A stretch of 64,000 bases of DNA from Cytobacillus massiliigabonensis (GTDB lineage: Bacteria > Bacillota > Bacilli > Bacillales > Cytobacillaceae), in assembly GCF_900199725.1 (NCBI RefSeq), contig NZ_LT904904.1, forward strand, positions 2,171,621-2,235,620. Direction: 5' to 3'. Below the pieces are notes generated by a model. The model made no database searches. It was given only the letters and a program-made list of their open reading frames with translations, and was not told the origin of the DNA. How positions within the stretch are numbered: the stretch's first letter is position 1; each line of letters starts with the position of its first letter. This document shows, piece by piece, positions 9,178-17,600 of this stretch. Position numbers and translations under genes: made by a program.

Positions 9178-10317
9178 ATGTCAATAAAATTTGAATCTAT
9201 CCCAACACCAAGCTATGTTTTTGATGAAGATACTTTTAGGAGAAATCTGGAAATGATTGACACAATAAAAAAAAGAATTGGAGGAGAAATAATTATTTCC
9301 CTCAAAGGGTTTGCTATGTGGGGAGCTTTCCATATCTTACGCGAATATGGATTTAAAGCAGCTGCAAGTTCATTGAACGAAGCAAAATTGATTGTTGAGC
9401 AACTCGGTTCAAACGCTAATACTTATATACCTGCATATTCAGCAGAAGAATTCGACAAAGTTCTCAGTTTGAGTAGTCATATTACTTTCAATAGTCTCAC
9501 GCAGTTGAACAAATTTCTTCCTAGAATAAAAGAAAATACTCCTAACGTTCAAGTAGCGATTCGAATTAATCCTGAAAGCTCACCTCTTCAATATAATATT
9601 TACAATTCTTGTATACAAGGGTCAAGATTTGGAGTTACAGTTGGTCATCTAAACGGAACTACAATTGAGGGGATAGATGGTTTGCATTTTCATACTCTTT
9701 GTGAATCTTCTTCCTACGATTTAGAGAACATGTTGGAATTGATTCAGAATAAATTTGCCAGTTTAATAAAAAAAATAAAATGGATTAATGTGGGAGGTGG
9801 TCATTTATTGACCTCTCCTGAGTATGATATTGACCACCTAGTGGAAGTTATAACCATGTTTAAAGAGAAAACGGGACTAGAAATAATCATGGAACCATGC
9901 ACTGCCTTTGTTTGGAATACTGGCTATTTGGTATCCCGTGTACTAGATATTGTCACCACAGATAATATCAATACAGCGATTCTTGATATTTCTTTTTCTG
10001 CCCATTTGCTTGATTTTCATTTAATGAATATAAAACCGTCTGTTATAGGAGCAACTGAGCCTCAAAAAGGCAAACCCACATACCGCCTTGGAGGCAATAG
10101 CTGTTTAACAGGTGATTATATGGGTGAGTGGTCTTTTGATGATGTTTTGAAGGTTGGGGATGTGGTTATATTTAATAACATTGCACACTATACTATGGTT
10201 AGGGACAATATGTTCAATGGTGTTACCCAGCCATCCATTGGTATTTGGAACAACAAGGAGGGCTATAGGCTTGTAAGGAAATTCGGATATAACGATTATA
10301 AAAATAGACTATCTTAA
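9178..10317 (+). CDS. Carboxynorspermidine decarboxylase-like PLP enzyme (NspC family)
   Basis: Fold-type III (alanine-racemase-like) PLP decarboxylase of about 379 residues. The N-terminus (TPSYVFDEDTF), the Schiff-base lysine region SLKGFAMWG, ASSLNEAKL, the VGGGH loop, and the C-terminal YRLGGNSCLTGDYMGEW plus FNGVTQPSI are all NspC-like. NspC decarboxylates carboxynorspermidine or carboxyspermidine. The phosphate-binding motif usually reading EPGEA is EPCTA here, a clear divergence. The usual partner, carboxynorspermidine dehydrogenase, is absent from the window. Taken with the neighbouring ATP-grasp and oxoamine synthase, a different D-carboxylate substrate is plausible (inference). GAGGAGGGG at 9161-9169 fixes the start at ATG 9178. 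Last gene of the cluster. Confidence 0.8.
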   Translation: MSIKFESIPTPSYVFDEDTFRRNLEMIDTIKKRIGGEIIISLKGFAMWGAFHILREYGFKAAASSLNEAKLIVEQLGSNANTYIPAYSAEEFDKVLSLSSHITFNSLTQLNKFLPRIKENTPNVQVAIRINPESSPLQYNIYNSCIQGSRFGVTVGHLNGTTIEGIDGLHFHTLCESSSYDLENMLELIQNKFASLIKKIKWINVGGGHLLTSPEYDIDHLVEVITMFKEKTGLEIIMEPCTAFVWNTGYLVSRVLDIVTTDNINTAILDISFSAHLLDFHLMNIKPSVIGATEPQKGKPTYRLGGNSCLTGDYMGEWSFDDVLKVGDVVIFNNIAHYTMVRDNMFNGVTQPSIGIWNNKEGYRLVRKFGYNDYKNRLS

Positions 10318-10840
10318 ATGTAAATATAATGAATTTTGGGTAGCTACAAAAATCATTGACAATATTCAGCATCTAAATTTGATTCAGGATTGGTTTTCAA
10401 ATTTTTGGATACAAAAGGTTGAATTTAATCTTATTGCCTGGATTACTTGGTAATCAAAACATGGTTAAGAGATAATTTATATTTAAGTACTTACCCGGTA
10501 TCATTTTTTAATACGGTTGTTAAACTGATAATAAGGGAGATATCAAATCCTTTTATAATTTATTAAAACTTGGATATACTGAGAAAGATATATGGAATAA
10601 TATTGACATTAAACTCCTTTCATTCAAGGAGTCTTCCGCCAGTCTTAGAGTTTATATTGTTACTTACTCATATATTCAAAGTGGCTAGTACTCTGTTTTT
10701 AAATTTTCAAGAAACCATAGTCCGAAGTGCTGATAATTATAAAATTCATTCAGTCATGATCAAATTAATAAAGTATAAAATTATTGGAGGTAGAAACGTT
10801 ATATTGTCTAGTTCCAGTAGTTATAGGGTGGTCATTTTCG
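10318..10840. other. Long gap with hairpin and possible gene remnant
   Basis: About 520 bases between the decarboxylase gene and the M50 protease gene. A short perfect hairpin, ACTCCTT / AAGGAGT (10613-10632), is present without a T-run. A protein-like open stretch lacking a start lies at 10524-10688 and is listed separately. No terminator is obvious directly after the decarboxylase, so readthrough into this region is possible. TTGACA at 10603-10608 has no good -10 partner. Confidence 0.4.
10524..10688 (+). pseudogene. Possible remnant of a lost gene
   Basis: An open stretch of 54 codons without ATG, GTG or TTG start reads as a plausible globular protein piece (FYNLLKLGYTEKDIWNN...). It begins right after a TAA and ends at TAG 10686-10688. 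The composition looks protein-like, but there is no start, no ribosome binding site and no recognised family. I take it as a possible remnant of an extra operon gene. Confidence 0.2.
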
Positions 10841-12097
10841 ATGGATATTGTCATTACGTTTATTATTATTTTTGGTGTATTAGTATTTTTCCATGAACTA
10901 GGACATTTATATTTTGCGAAGCATGCAGGAATATTGTGTCGTGAATTTGCAATTGGCTTTGGTCCAAAAGTAGTTTCATTTATGAAAAATGAAACGGTAT
11001 ACACTATTCGATTACTCCCACTCGGTGGTTATGTTCGAATGGCTGGAAAAGATGAAGAAATGATTAAGTTAAAACCAGGGGTACGAGTTGGTTTAGAGCT
11101 CAATGCAAATAATGATGTTACAAAAATTTTCACAAATCACTTGGAGAAGTATCAAGATTTAAAAGTTATTGAAATCGAAAATGCCGATCTTGATCATCGA
11201 CTAATCATTCAAGGTTACGAAGATAATAGTGAAGTAATTCAAACTTTTTCAGTGTATGAGAAAGCAATGTACGTAGAACACGGGCAAGAGTTTCAAATTG
11301 CACCTTTTAATCGTCAGTTCGTCTCTAAATCACTTGGAAAACGTACGATGACAATTTTCGCAGGTCCGTTAATGAACTTCATTCTGGCAGCTGTTTTGCT
11401 GATTTGTATTGGAATGATTCAAGGAATACCAGTTAATAAAGCTGAAGTTGGGAAAATTGCATTAAATGGTGCTGCATATGAATCAGGTTTGAGACATGGC
11501 GACAAAATTGTTTCAATTGATAACAAACCTGTAAGTACATGGAAAGAAGTTGTAGGAATCGTTCAAAAAAATCCTAATCGAGAGCTTTCCATGGAAATTG
11601 TGCGTGATGGTAAGAACAAAGAAGTTACTGTGACACCGGATATGCAAAAAACAGAAGCTGGTGATGTCGGGAAAATTGGTGTATATCAACCTACTGAAAA
11701 GGCTATTATAAGTGCATTATCATTTGGTTTTACACAAACATATCAATTTTCAAAGCAAATATTAGTTGGGGTAGGCCAATTGATTACTGGAAAATTATCC
11801 ATTGACAGTTTATCGGGTCCAGTAGGAATTTATACAATAACAGATGAAGTAGCAAAGTCAGGAATAATGTCTTTAATGAATTGGACTGCCATTTTAAGTA
11901 TCAATTTAGGTATTATGAACTTGCTTCCACTTCCAGCATTAGATGGTGGAAGATTAATGTTCTTTGCTGTTGAAGCATTAAGAGGAAAGCCAATGGACCA
12001 ACAAAAAGAAAGTGTAATTCATTTTATTGGGTTTTCTTTATTAATGCTACTAATGTTAGTTGTTACTTGGAATGATATTAAGACATTCTTCTTTTAG
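10841..12097 (+). CDS. rseP: RseP/RasP-type M50 site-2 protease (second-copy candidate)
   Basis: Intramembrane zinc metalloprotease of about 418 residues. The first membrane helix carries HELGH (zinc histidines and catalytic glutamate). A Bacillus-type RasP insertion follows, then membrane helix GPLMNFILA, a PDZ domain (about residues 185-265), and the final LDGGR motif supplying the third zinc ligand. The family cleaves anti-sigma factors and residual signal peptides in the membrane; homologues called Eep mature peptide pheromones in streptococci and enterococci. The frame opens at TTG 10784, but AGGGTGG at 10825-10831 favours ATG 10841. Core rasP normally lies between dxr and proS in bacilli; neither is here, so this is probably an extra or relocated copy. 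A secreted pheromone gene lies 660 bases downstream. Confidence 0.88.
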   Translation: MDIVITFIIIFGVLVFFHELGHLYFAKHAGILCREFAIGFGPKVVSFMKNETVYTIRLLPLGGYVRMAGKDEEMIKLKPGVRVGLELNANNDVTKIFTNHLEKYQDLKVIEIENADLDHRLIIQGYEDNSEVIQTFSVYEKAMYVEHGQEFQIAPFNRQFVSKSLGKRTMTIFAGPLMNFILAAVLLICIGMIQGIPVNKAEVGKIALNGAAYESGLRHGDKIVSIDNKPVSTWKEVVGIVQKNPNRELSMEIVRDGKNKEVTVTPDMQKTEAGDVGKIGVYQPTEKAIISALSFGFTQTYQFSKQILVGVGQLITGKLSIDSLSGPVGIYTITDEVAKSGIMSLMNWTAILSINLGIMNLLPLPALDGGRLMFFAVEALRGKPMDQQKESVIHFIGFSLLMLLMLVVTWNDIKTFFF

Positions 12098-12262
12098 GGT
12101 ACACCCAACATTTCGGAATTTTTGCTGTACCCCAATAAGAAAGACTTACTTCTTTTTGGGTAAATTTCCATTCAAACTTGCTACCAACTCAATAGACTTC
12201 CTAGGTATACTTAGTATATAAAGGCCTGACTTTTCTGCATAATGTAGAAAAATCAGGCTTTT
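12096..12262 (+). terminator. Two tandem hairpins after the M50 protease
   Basis: A first hairpin pairs GGGTACA with TGTACCC (12097-12133). A second, stronger one pairs GCCTGACTTTTCT with AGAAAAATCAGGC (12224-12260) and is followed by TTTTGCCTTTT. Together they would stop plus-strand transcription from the protease gene. The second has the better U-tract. Confidence 0.65.
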
Positions 12263-12275
12263 GCCTTTTAAAAAA

Positions 12276-12390
12276 TCCCTAACGTATAGTATCTGCGTTT
12301 TGATATTTCTTTATTGTGGGTTGTGATAGCTTCGTTGGTACTACCCTAAGTAATTACTATAAAATTTCATAAGGATTTAGTATTAGGAGC
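12276..12390. repeat. Degenerate intergenic repeat, copy B
   Basis: Second copy of the pattern seen at 855-950: CTAACGTATAGTATCTGCG followed about 45 bases later by ACTACCCTAAGTAATTAC. It sits directly after the protease terminator, as copy A sits after its terminator. Identity is partial and was judged by eye. Confidence 0.4.
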
Positions 12391-12436
12391 GTGACATTAA
12401 ATTACAACTGTAAGCAATTAATATTATTAAAGGGAA

Positions 12437-12483
12437 AAGAGGTTTTCACTCAATGCGGCTGGTCCACGTGAGTAAAACCTCTC
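12437..12483 (-). terminator. Intrinsic terminator of the regulator-pheromone transcript
   Basis: Strong stem: AGAGGTTTTCACTCA pairs with TGAGTAAAACCTCT around a GC-rich loop. On the minus strand the hairpin is followed by TTTTCCCTTTAA, a U-rich tail, so it would end the transcript carrying the TPR regulator and the propeptide about 270 bases after the propeptide stop. Confidence 0.65.
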
Positions 12484-12754
12484 AACAAGATTTAAATTAA
12501 TAATTTTCGAGAAACAACAAAATTACTACAATGTAATGCACTATTCAACAGTTATAAGAATATTAATGATTGTTGCTTTTTCCTGATTACTAACATAACT
12601 AAGAAGCAAGCATAAAATAATTACCTCTATCAAAAAGGAGGAAATGATAAGAAGTATTTTCTATTCTATACTTTCTTATGGTTTCTTGTTTTCAAAACTA
12701 TATGAATGGACCAATATTGTTGTTACTAAACACTTACTTAGGTTTTCTAAGAAT

Positions 12755-12883
12755 CTATTTCCTCATTACTTTTACAGAATTAATTCCCGCGACATCGCCT
12801 TCATCACTTACAGCATATGTTACACCGTTTAAAGAAGCTAGTGAAAAAATTATTATCATAAGTACCATTAATTTTCTTTTCAT
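12755..12883 (-). CDS. Secreted pheromone propeptide (Phr/NprX/PapR-like, 42 aa)
   Basis: A 42-residue peptide starting MKRKLMVLMIIIFSLAS has a basic tip, a hydrophobic core and a likely signal peptidase site after VTYA (residue 24). It leaves an 18-residue tail, VSDEGDVAGINSVKVMRK. Its ATG lies only 4 bases beyond the stop of the TPR regulator, and its ribosome binding site GGAGAAG is made of that gene's last codons, so translation is coupled. This is the organisation of RRNPP receptor-pheromone pairs. DEGDVAG within the tail recalls the heptapeptide SKPDIVG of NprX in its D-[IV]-x-G ending. The mature pheromone is not provable from sequence, and the peptide was found only by reading below usual ORF length limits. 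Confidence 0.75.
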   Translation of the reverse strand: MKRKLMVLMIIIFSLASLNGVTYAVSDEGDVAGINSVKVMRK

Positions 12884-12887
12884 GTTA

Positions 12888-14135
12888 TCACTTCTCCATT
12901 AATAGTATATGTTTTTTATAATAACTAGCAGCATGCTTATATTTTTTATATAAGAAATATTTATCTCCTAATCTTCTGTATAAACGTTTTAAATGATAAC
13001 TATCCTTTTGTTTCTCGAAAAATGTTATACACTCAAGTAATACTACTATAGATTCATTCAATTTCTCTTTATGTTCTAAAAGTTCGGAATGGAGGGCTTG
13101 TATAAGGTAATAATCTGTGTCATCTTTGATAAATAATTTGGCATTATCTAATTCAACTGTTGCCAAATTGATATTATTATCTTTTAAGTGAAGATCAATC
13201 AATGCTCTATAAGAAATCAGTGGATTTAATTTAATACTTTTTTTTATCTCAATAGATTTATTGAAGTATATATCGGCATCCTTAAATTCGCCTTGACTTT
13301 TATAAACTAGGCCCAAATTATGAAAAACTCTCGCTTCTAGATTTTTATTGTTATTAATTTCACAAATTTTCTCTGCCTTTTTTAGATAAATTAAAGCTTC
13401 AACTAAGTTTTTCTGCTCCCAATATATAACACCAATAAAATTATAGGTATTGCCCATTTCCTCCCATGACTGTTCATCAATATAAACTTCAAGAGATTCT
13501 TTAGCGAAATTTATAGCCTCAAAGTAATTAAATTTTTTTTTACTGATTAGTGCTAAGTTATATTTATAAGGGGCAATATATACAGTGTCTGAATGTATGC
13601 TAACTAATTTTTTGAAATAGTAATAACTAGTGTTTAAATCACATAAATTAAAAGCTTTTAAACCTAAATAATAAAAATATACTTTTACAATTTTATCTGG
13701 AAGTTGATCTTCTTCTAGCCCATCAAGGTATATACCTATTAATTTTTCATATCTTTGTATCTCCTCAATCTTCCCACTTTTTAAGAGATAACAAGTTTTA
13801 AGTATAAAATATTGAAGTTCTTGCACAATATGTAGGATAAACTCTCTCCCTTCAATCTCAGATATAATGTCATTTACATTTGAATTATAGAGAAGTGAAA
13901 GCTCAAATTTTGTTATTAGTTTTCCAAGGTAGTCGTCGTATTTATTTCTTAGCAGGAAATAATCTTCCTCTACATCCAGCTTTTTACTTAACAATTTTAG
14001 TATATCGTCTGAAGGTGTGTATCGTCCAGCCTCCAAGTTGCTTAAATGGGTATTCGAAACTACTCCTTTTCCTAAATATTCCAGAGTGAGATCATTTTTT
14101 AGCCTTAAATATTTTATTCTTTTGCCAATATGCAA
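12888..14135 (-). CDS. RRNPP-family quorum-sensing regulator (HTH + TPR)
   Basis: A 415-residue cytoplasmic regulator. Residues 1-60 form an Xre-type helix-turn-helix (TLEYLGKGVVSNTHLSNLEAG). The remainder is a run of TPR helices, clear in AINFAKESLEVY, GNTYNFIGVIYWEQKN and RVFHNLGLVYKSQGEFKDA. This matches the NprR/PlcR/AimR architecture, in which re-imported oligopeptides bind the TPR groove. It starts at TTG 14135 behind AGGAGGGGG. It is divergent from the lanthipeptide precursor with 134 bases between starts, and a 6-bp inverted repeat spaced by 9 lies there. The immediately downstream coupled propeptide supports peptide sensing. It probably activates or represses the lanthipeptide operon, which is inference from position. 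Confidence 0.85.
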   Translation of the reverse strand: MHIGKRIKYLRLKNDLTLEYLGKGVVSNTHLSNLEAGRYTPSDDILKLLSKKLDVEEDYFLLRNKYDDYLGKLITKFELSLLYNSNVNDIISEIEGREFILHIVQELQYFILKTCYLLKSGKIEEIQRYEKLIGIYLDGLEEDQLPDKIVKVYFYYLGLKAFNLCDLNTSYYYFKKLVSIHSDTVYIAPYKYNLALISKKKFNYFEAINFAKESLEVYIDEQSWEEMGNTYNFIGVIYWEQKNLVEALIYLKKAEKICEINNNKNLEARVFHNLGLVYKSQGEFKDADIYFNKSIEIKKSIKLNPLISYRALIDLHLKDNNINLATVELDNAKLFIKDDTDYYLIQALHSELLEHKEKLNESIVVLLECITFFEKQKDSYHLKRLYRRLGDKYFLYKKYKHAASYYKKHILLMEK

Positions 14136-14186
14136 TAGATTCCCCCTCCTATTTATTTATTTTTATCCAATATTCTAGTTGTATTG

Positions 14187-14207
14187 TTCTATTTCCATTA
14201 TATAGAA
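14187..14207. promoter_or_regulatory. Candidate operator in the regulator-lanthipeptide divergent region
   Basis: A perfect inverted repeat TTCTAT-N9-ATAGAA lies between the divergent starts. It overlaps a weak promoter for the precursor gene (TTGTAT 14179-14184, 16-base spacer, TATAGA 14201-14206). It is the best visible site for the HTH-TPR regulator. AT-rich sequence makes chance repeats common, so confidence is moderate. Confidence 0.4.
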
Positions 14208-14269
14208 TTTTCTTAAAAAAAACATTATATTAAAATTGCAAGACAAATAAAAAAAAGGGAGATGATTTT

Positions 14270-14488
14270 ATGTCAAGACAACAATTAGTACAAGCATGGA
14301 AAAATCCTGAACTTCGTTCAAAAATGGGAGTTGGACATCCTTCAGGAAAAGCATTTGAAGAACTTTCAATTGAAGAAATGGTAAACATTCAGGGTGCTGG
14401 AGATATTCAACCTAACACTACTCCTTCTAGTATCCCATGCGGCTTTGGTGGCGGAATCTTAGTATCAATGTTGTTCTGCAATAAGTAA
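14270..14488 (+). CDS. Class II lanthipeptide precursor (LanA)
   Basis: A 72-residue precursor with a GGGAGATG ribosome binding site. The leader includes LSIEEMVNIQGAG, a double-glycine-type (GA/GG) site for the C39 protease of LanT. After GAG at residue 44 comes DIQPN, then TTPSS. This parallels the beta peptides of lichenicidin and haloduracin, where a short acidic segment after the LanT cut (DVHAQ in HalA2) is trimmed by a second protease to expose the Thr-Thr start. The core has only two cysteines (C57, C70), with T50, T51, S53, S54 and S66 available for dehydration, so at most two (methyl)lanthionine rings, plus a glycine-rich GFGGG. No alpha-peptide precursor is seen. LanM and LanT follow on the same strand. 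Confidence 0.88.
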   Translation: MSRQQLVQAWKNPELRSKMGVGHPSGKAFEELSIEEMVNIQGAGDIQPNTTPSSIPCGFGGGILVSMLFCNK

Positions 14489-14505
14489 TTTCAATCAAAC
14501 TTATG

Positions 14506-14540
14506 CTCGTCGCTTTAACTCTAAAGCGGCGAGTGTTCTA
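14506..14540 (+). terminator. Attenuator hairpin between LanA and LanM
   Basis: CTCGTCGCTTT (14506-14516) pairs with AAAGCGGCGAG (14523-14533), followed by a modest T-rich tail (TGTTCTATTT). Such partial terminators between precursor and synthetase genes are usual in lantibiotic operons and give much more precursor than enzyme mRNA. Confidence 0.7.
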
Positions 14541-14622
14541 TTTAAAAAGATTTGTTGCTACCTATCTCCCTATTTTTTTGCATGTATTTTTAAAAATATG
14601 TTTTTTTAAAGGAGATCTTGAT

Positions 14623-17600
14623 ATGAAAGTTGATAACAAGATAAAAATAGATTCTGCACGAGCAATTAAAGCTTTATGGATAAATGAAAGATCAATAATA
14701 TTGAATGGAAATAAAGAATTAAAAAATAATGACTTGTTGATAAATATAGAAAAATGGAGAAAAAGAAAAAATATTGTTTCAGATGAAACTTTTAAAATCA
14801 AATTAGGATATGAAAAGTATACAGAAAGAGAGTTTGATTATCTAATAGGTGATCTTATAGAAAAGGATAAAAATCTTCTCATTAAATTTGTTGAAAATAG
14901 TGATTGGTTTAATGTATTGGAAGAATCCTTTGATTTATTAGATAGTGATCAAGATAATAATTTGGCTGTTCAAAACTGGGGACCATCTGTTAAACCTTTT
15001 ATTTTATGGTGTAATCAAAAATTAACAAGTTTGTTTGATTCTAAGCATCCTGACTTTTTCATTAACAAGGTGGAAATAATCCATAAATTAATTGAGACTG
15101 TAGGTACTGAACTAATAAATCTATTAAGTCGAAGTGCTGTATTAGAGTTACATATTGCAAAATTAGAAGGAAAGTTAAAAGGGGACACACCAGAAGATAG
15201 ATTTAACTCTTTCATTAATCACCAATTTGTTAATAAGAAAAATTTAGTTGAGTTTTACGAAGAATATATAGTTTTAACAAGATTATTAGCTACAAAAAGT
15301 CTTTATTTTGTAAATAACATAACCGAGGCTGTTAATCATTTTATTGAAGATTATTCGTATCTTTTATGTGAAATGGATTTAGATAATGCAAGAGTTCTTG
15401 AGATAAATCCTGGAATGGGAGACACACATCAAAAAGGACATACAGTAGTTAGTTTTAAACTTGACAATAACAAGATGTTATTTTATAAACCCAAAAATTT
15501 ACTAATAGCTGTTTCATATAACAATTTAATCAATTGGATTAATACAAAGAATGAAATCTTAGACATGAAAATATATAAATCTCTTTGTAGAGATACGTAT
15601 ACATGGGAACAATCGGTTATTAAGCAAAATTGCACACATTTTTCTCAGATTAGGGACTTTTACGAAAGATTTGGACAATTAATCGGAATTATGTACTGTC
15701 TTCGAGGAGGAGACTTTCATTTTGAAAATTTAATTGCAAGCGGGGAATATCCTTGCGTAATAGATTTAGAAACAATCTTACAGCATGTCCCACCTATGAA
15801 CTTCCAAGATTTAGCTACTGCAAAAGCAAAAAATGAATTTTTGAACTCGGTTATGTGGTTAGGATTACTACCCAACAAAATATATAGCGATATAAACGAT
15901 AATGTTGGTATTGATATGAGCGCTTTAAATGGCAAGGAGCAAAAAGTGCCGTATAAGGTATTACAACCACATAATAATTACACTGATGATATGAAGTTTG
16001 ATTATGCAGAGTTTTTTTTATCAAATAAAGAAAATCTTCCTCTATTAAATGGAGAAGCAGTGTCATATAAAGATTTTAAAGATGTTATTTATAAAGGGTT
16101 TAAAAATGCATGTAAGTTTTTTATTGATCACAAGGAAGAAATTTTAAATAATAAATCCTTACTTCCTAGTTTTAAAAATCATAGGATAAGAGTAATTTTA
16201 AGGGCAACAAATAGATATGCGATGATGTTACACGAGGGAACACACCCGGATTATCTAAGAGATGCATTAGATAGGGAAAAATTACTAGAAAACTTATGGT
16301 CATATACATTTCCAAATAAACATGTAATTAGCCATGAGGTAAAAGATATGTTAGAAGGAGATATTCCTATATTTTTTACTGAACCAGATTCAAAGAATCT
16401 AATTGATTCTTCTGGAAATGTAATTCCAAATTTTTTTGAAGAATCCTCTTATAATTTAGTTGTTGAAAGAATTGAATCATTAACAATACAAAAGATAGAA
16501 CAACAACTCTCTTGGATAAAAGTATCACTAGGGGATTATGACTATTCAAACGCTAAAAACACTAAGCCCTACGACACATATAATCAAACAAGTTTTACAG
16601 GACTTAATTCTGATGAATTAATAACAGAGGCTTGTAAAATTGGTGATTACTTATTAGACATTGCATTTGTTTCAAATGATAAAAAAACTCTTACTTGGTT
16701 AGATGTTGTAATTAACAGAAGTAATATATATAGCATAGATACTTTACCAACAGACTTTTATGATGGTATAGGTGGAATGATATTATTTTATAACAATCTT
16801 TTTAATGTAACAAAACTCGAGAAATACAAAAAAGCTTATCAAAAGATATTAAAAACATTTAATTCCATGCCCGATATGGGAGTAATATCTTCTCATTATG
16901 GAAATCTTTCCATTTTACAAACTTTATGTAGGATTCCAAATAATAATGATGAAGAAATTACCCAACTGATTAATAAATACTTAAATATTCTAGAAGAAAA
17001 ATATGAAGATAGTGTTCTTTTTGATTATTTAAACGGAGATGCAGGTGTAATTAATAGCCTACTTTATTTATACGAAAATTATTATAAAAAAGATAATAAA
17101 AAATTATTAAGGTTAATTGAAAAGATTAGTGATAAATTAATTGAAAAACTAGACAAAATAAGCCCCGAAAGTATTATCGGAGGTATGGCCCATGGTGCAA
17201 GTGGTTTAAGTTTAATACTATTCAAACTAAATCATCTTATCCCTAAAGTTTCATATTATAATAAAGCAATTCTGCTATTGGAATTAGATCGAAGCTACTT
17301 TGATTCCGGAGAAGAAGCCTGGAAAGAAGTTAATCGCAGAAGTTACTTACATCAATGGTGCCATGGAAGTACGGGGATTGGTATTAGCAGAGCGCTGATT
17401 TCAAATTATTATTCTGATAAGTATATAAAAGAGGAAATTGAGATAGCGGTAAACAACCTGTTAATGTCTGGATTTAAATTAGAAGACAGCCTTTGCCATG
17501 GAAACATGGGCGATATAGAATTTTTCCTTACCTTGGCAATTTTATTTGATAGAAAAGAAGCAAAAGAACATGCATTAAAGATATTACATCAGATGTTACA

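Noticed and set aside
12644..12902. Plus-strand frames opposite the pheromone gene, one with AAGGAGG just before ATG 12644
   Set aside because: The Shine-Dalgarno to ATG spacing is only about 2 bases, the products have no family, and the region is explained by the minus-strand propeptide with proper coupling and signal peptide.
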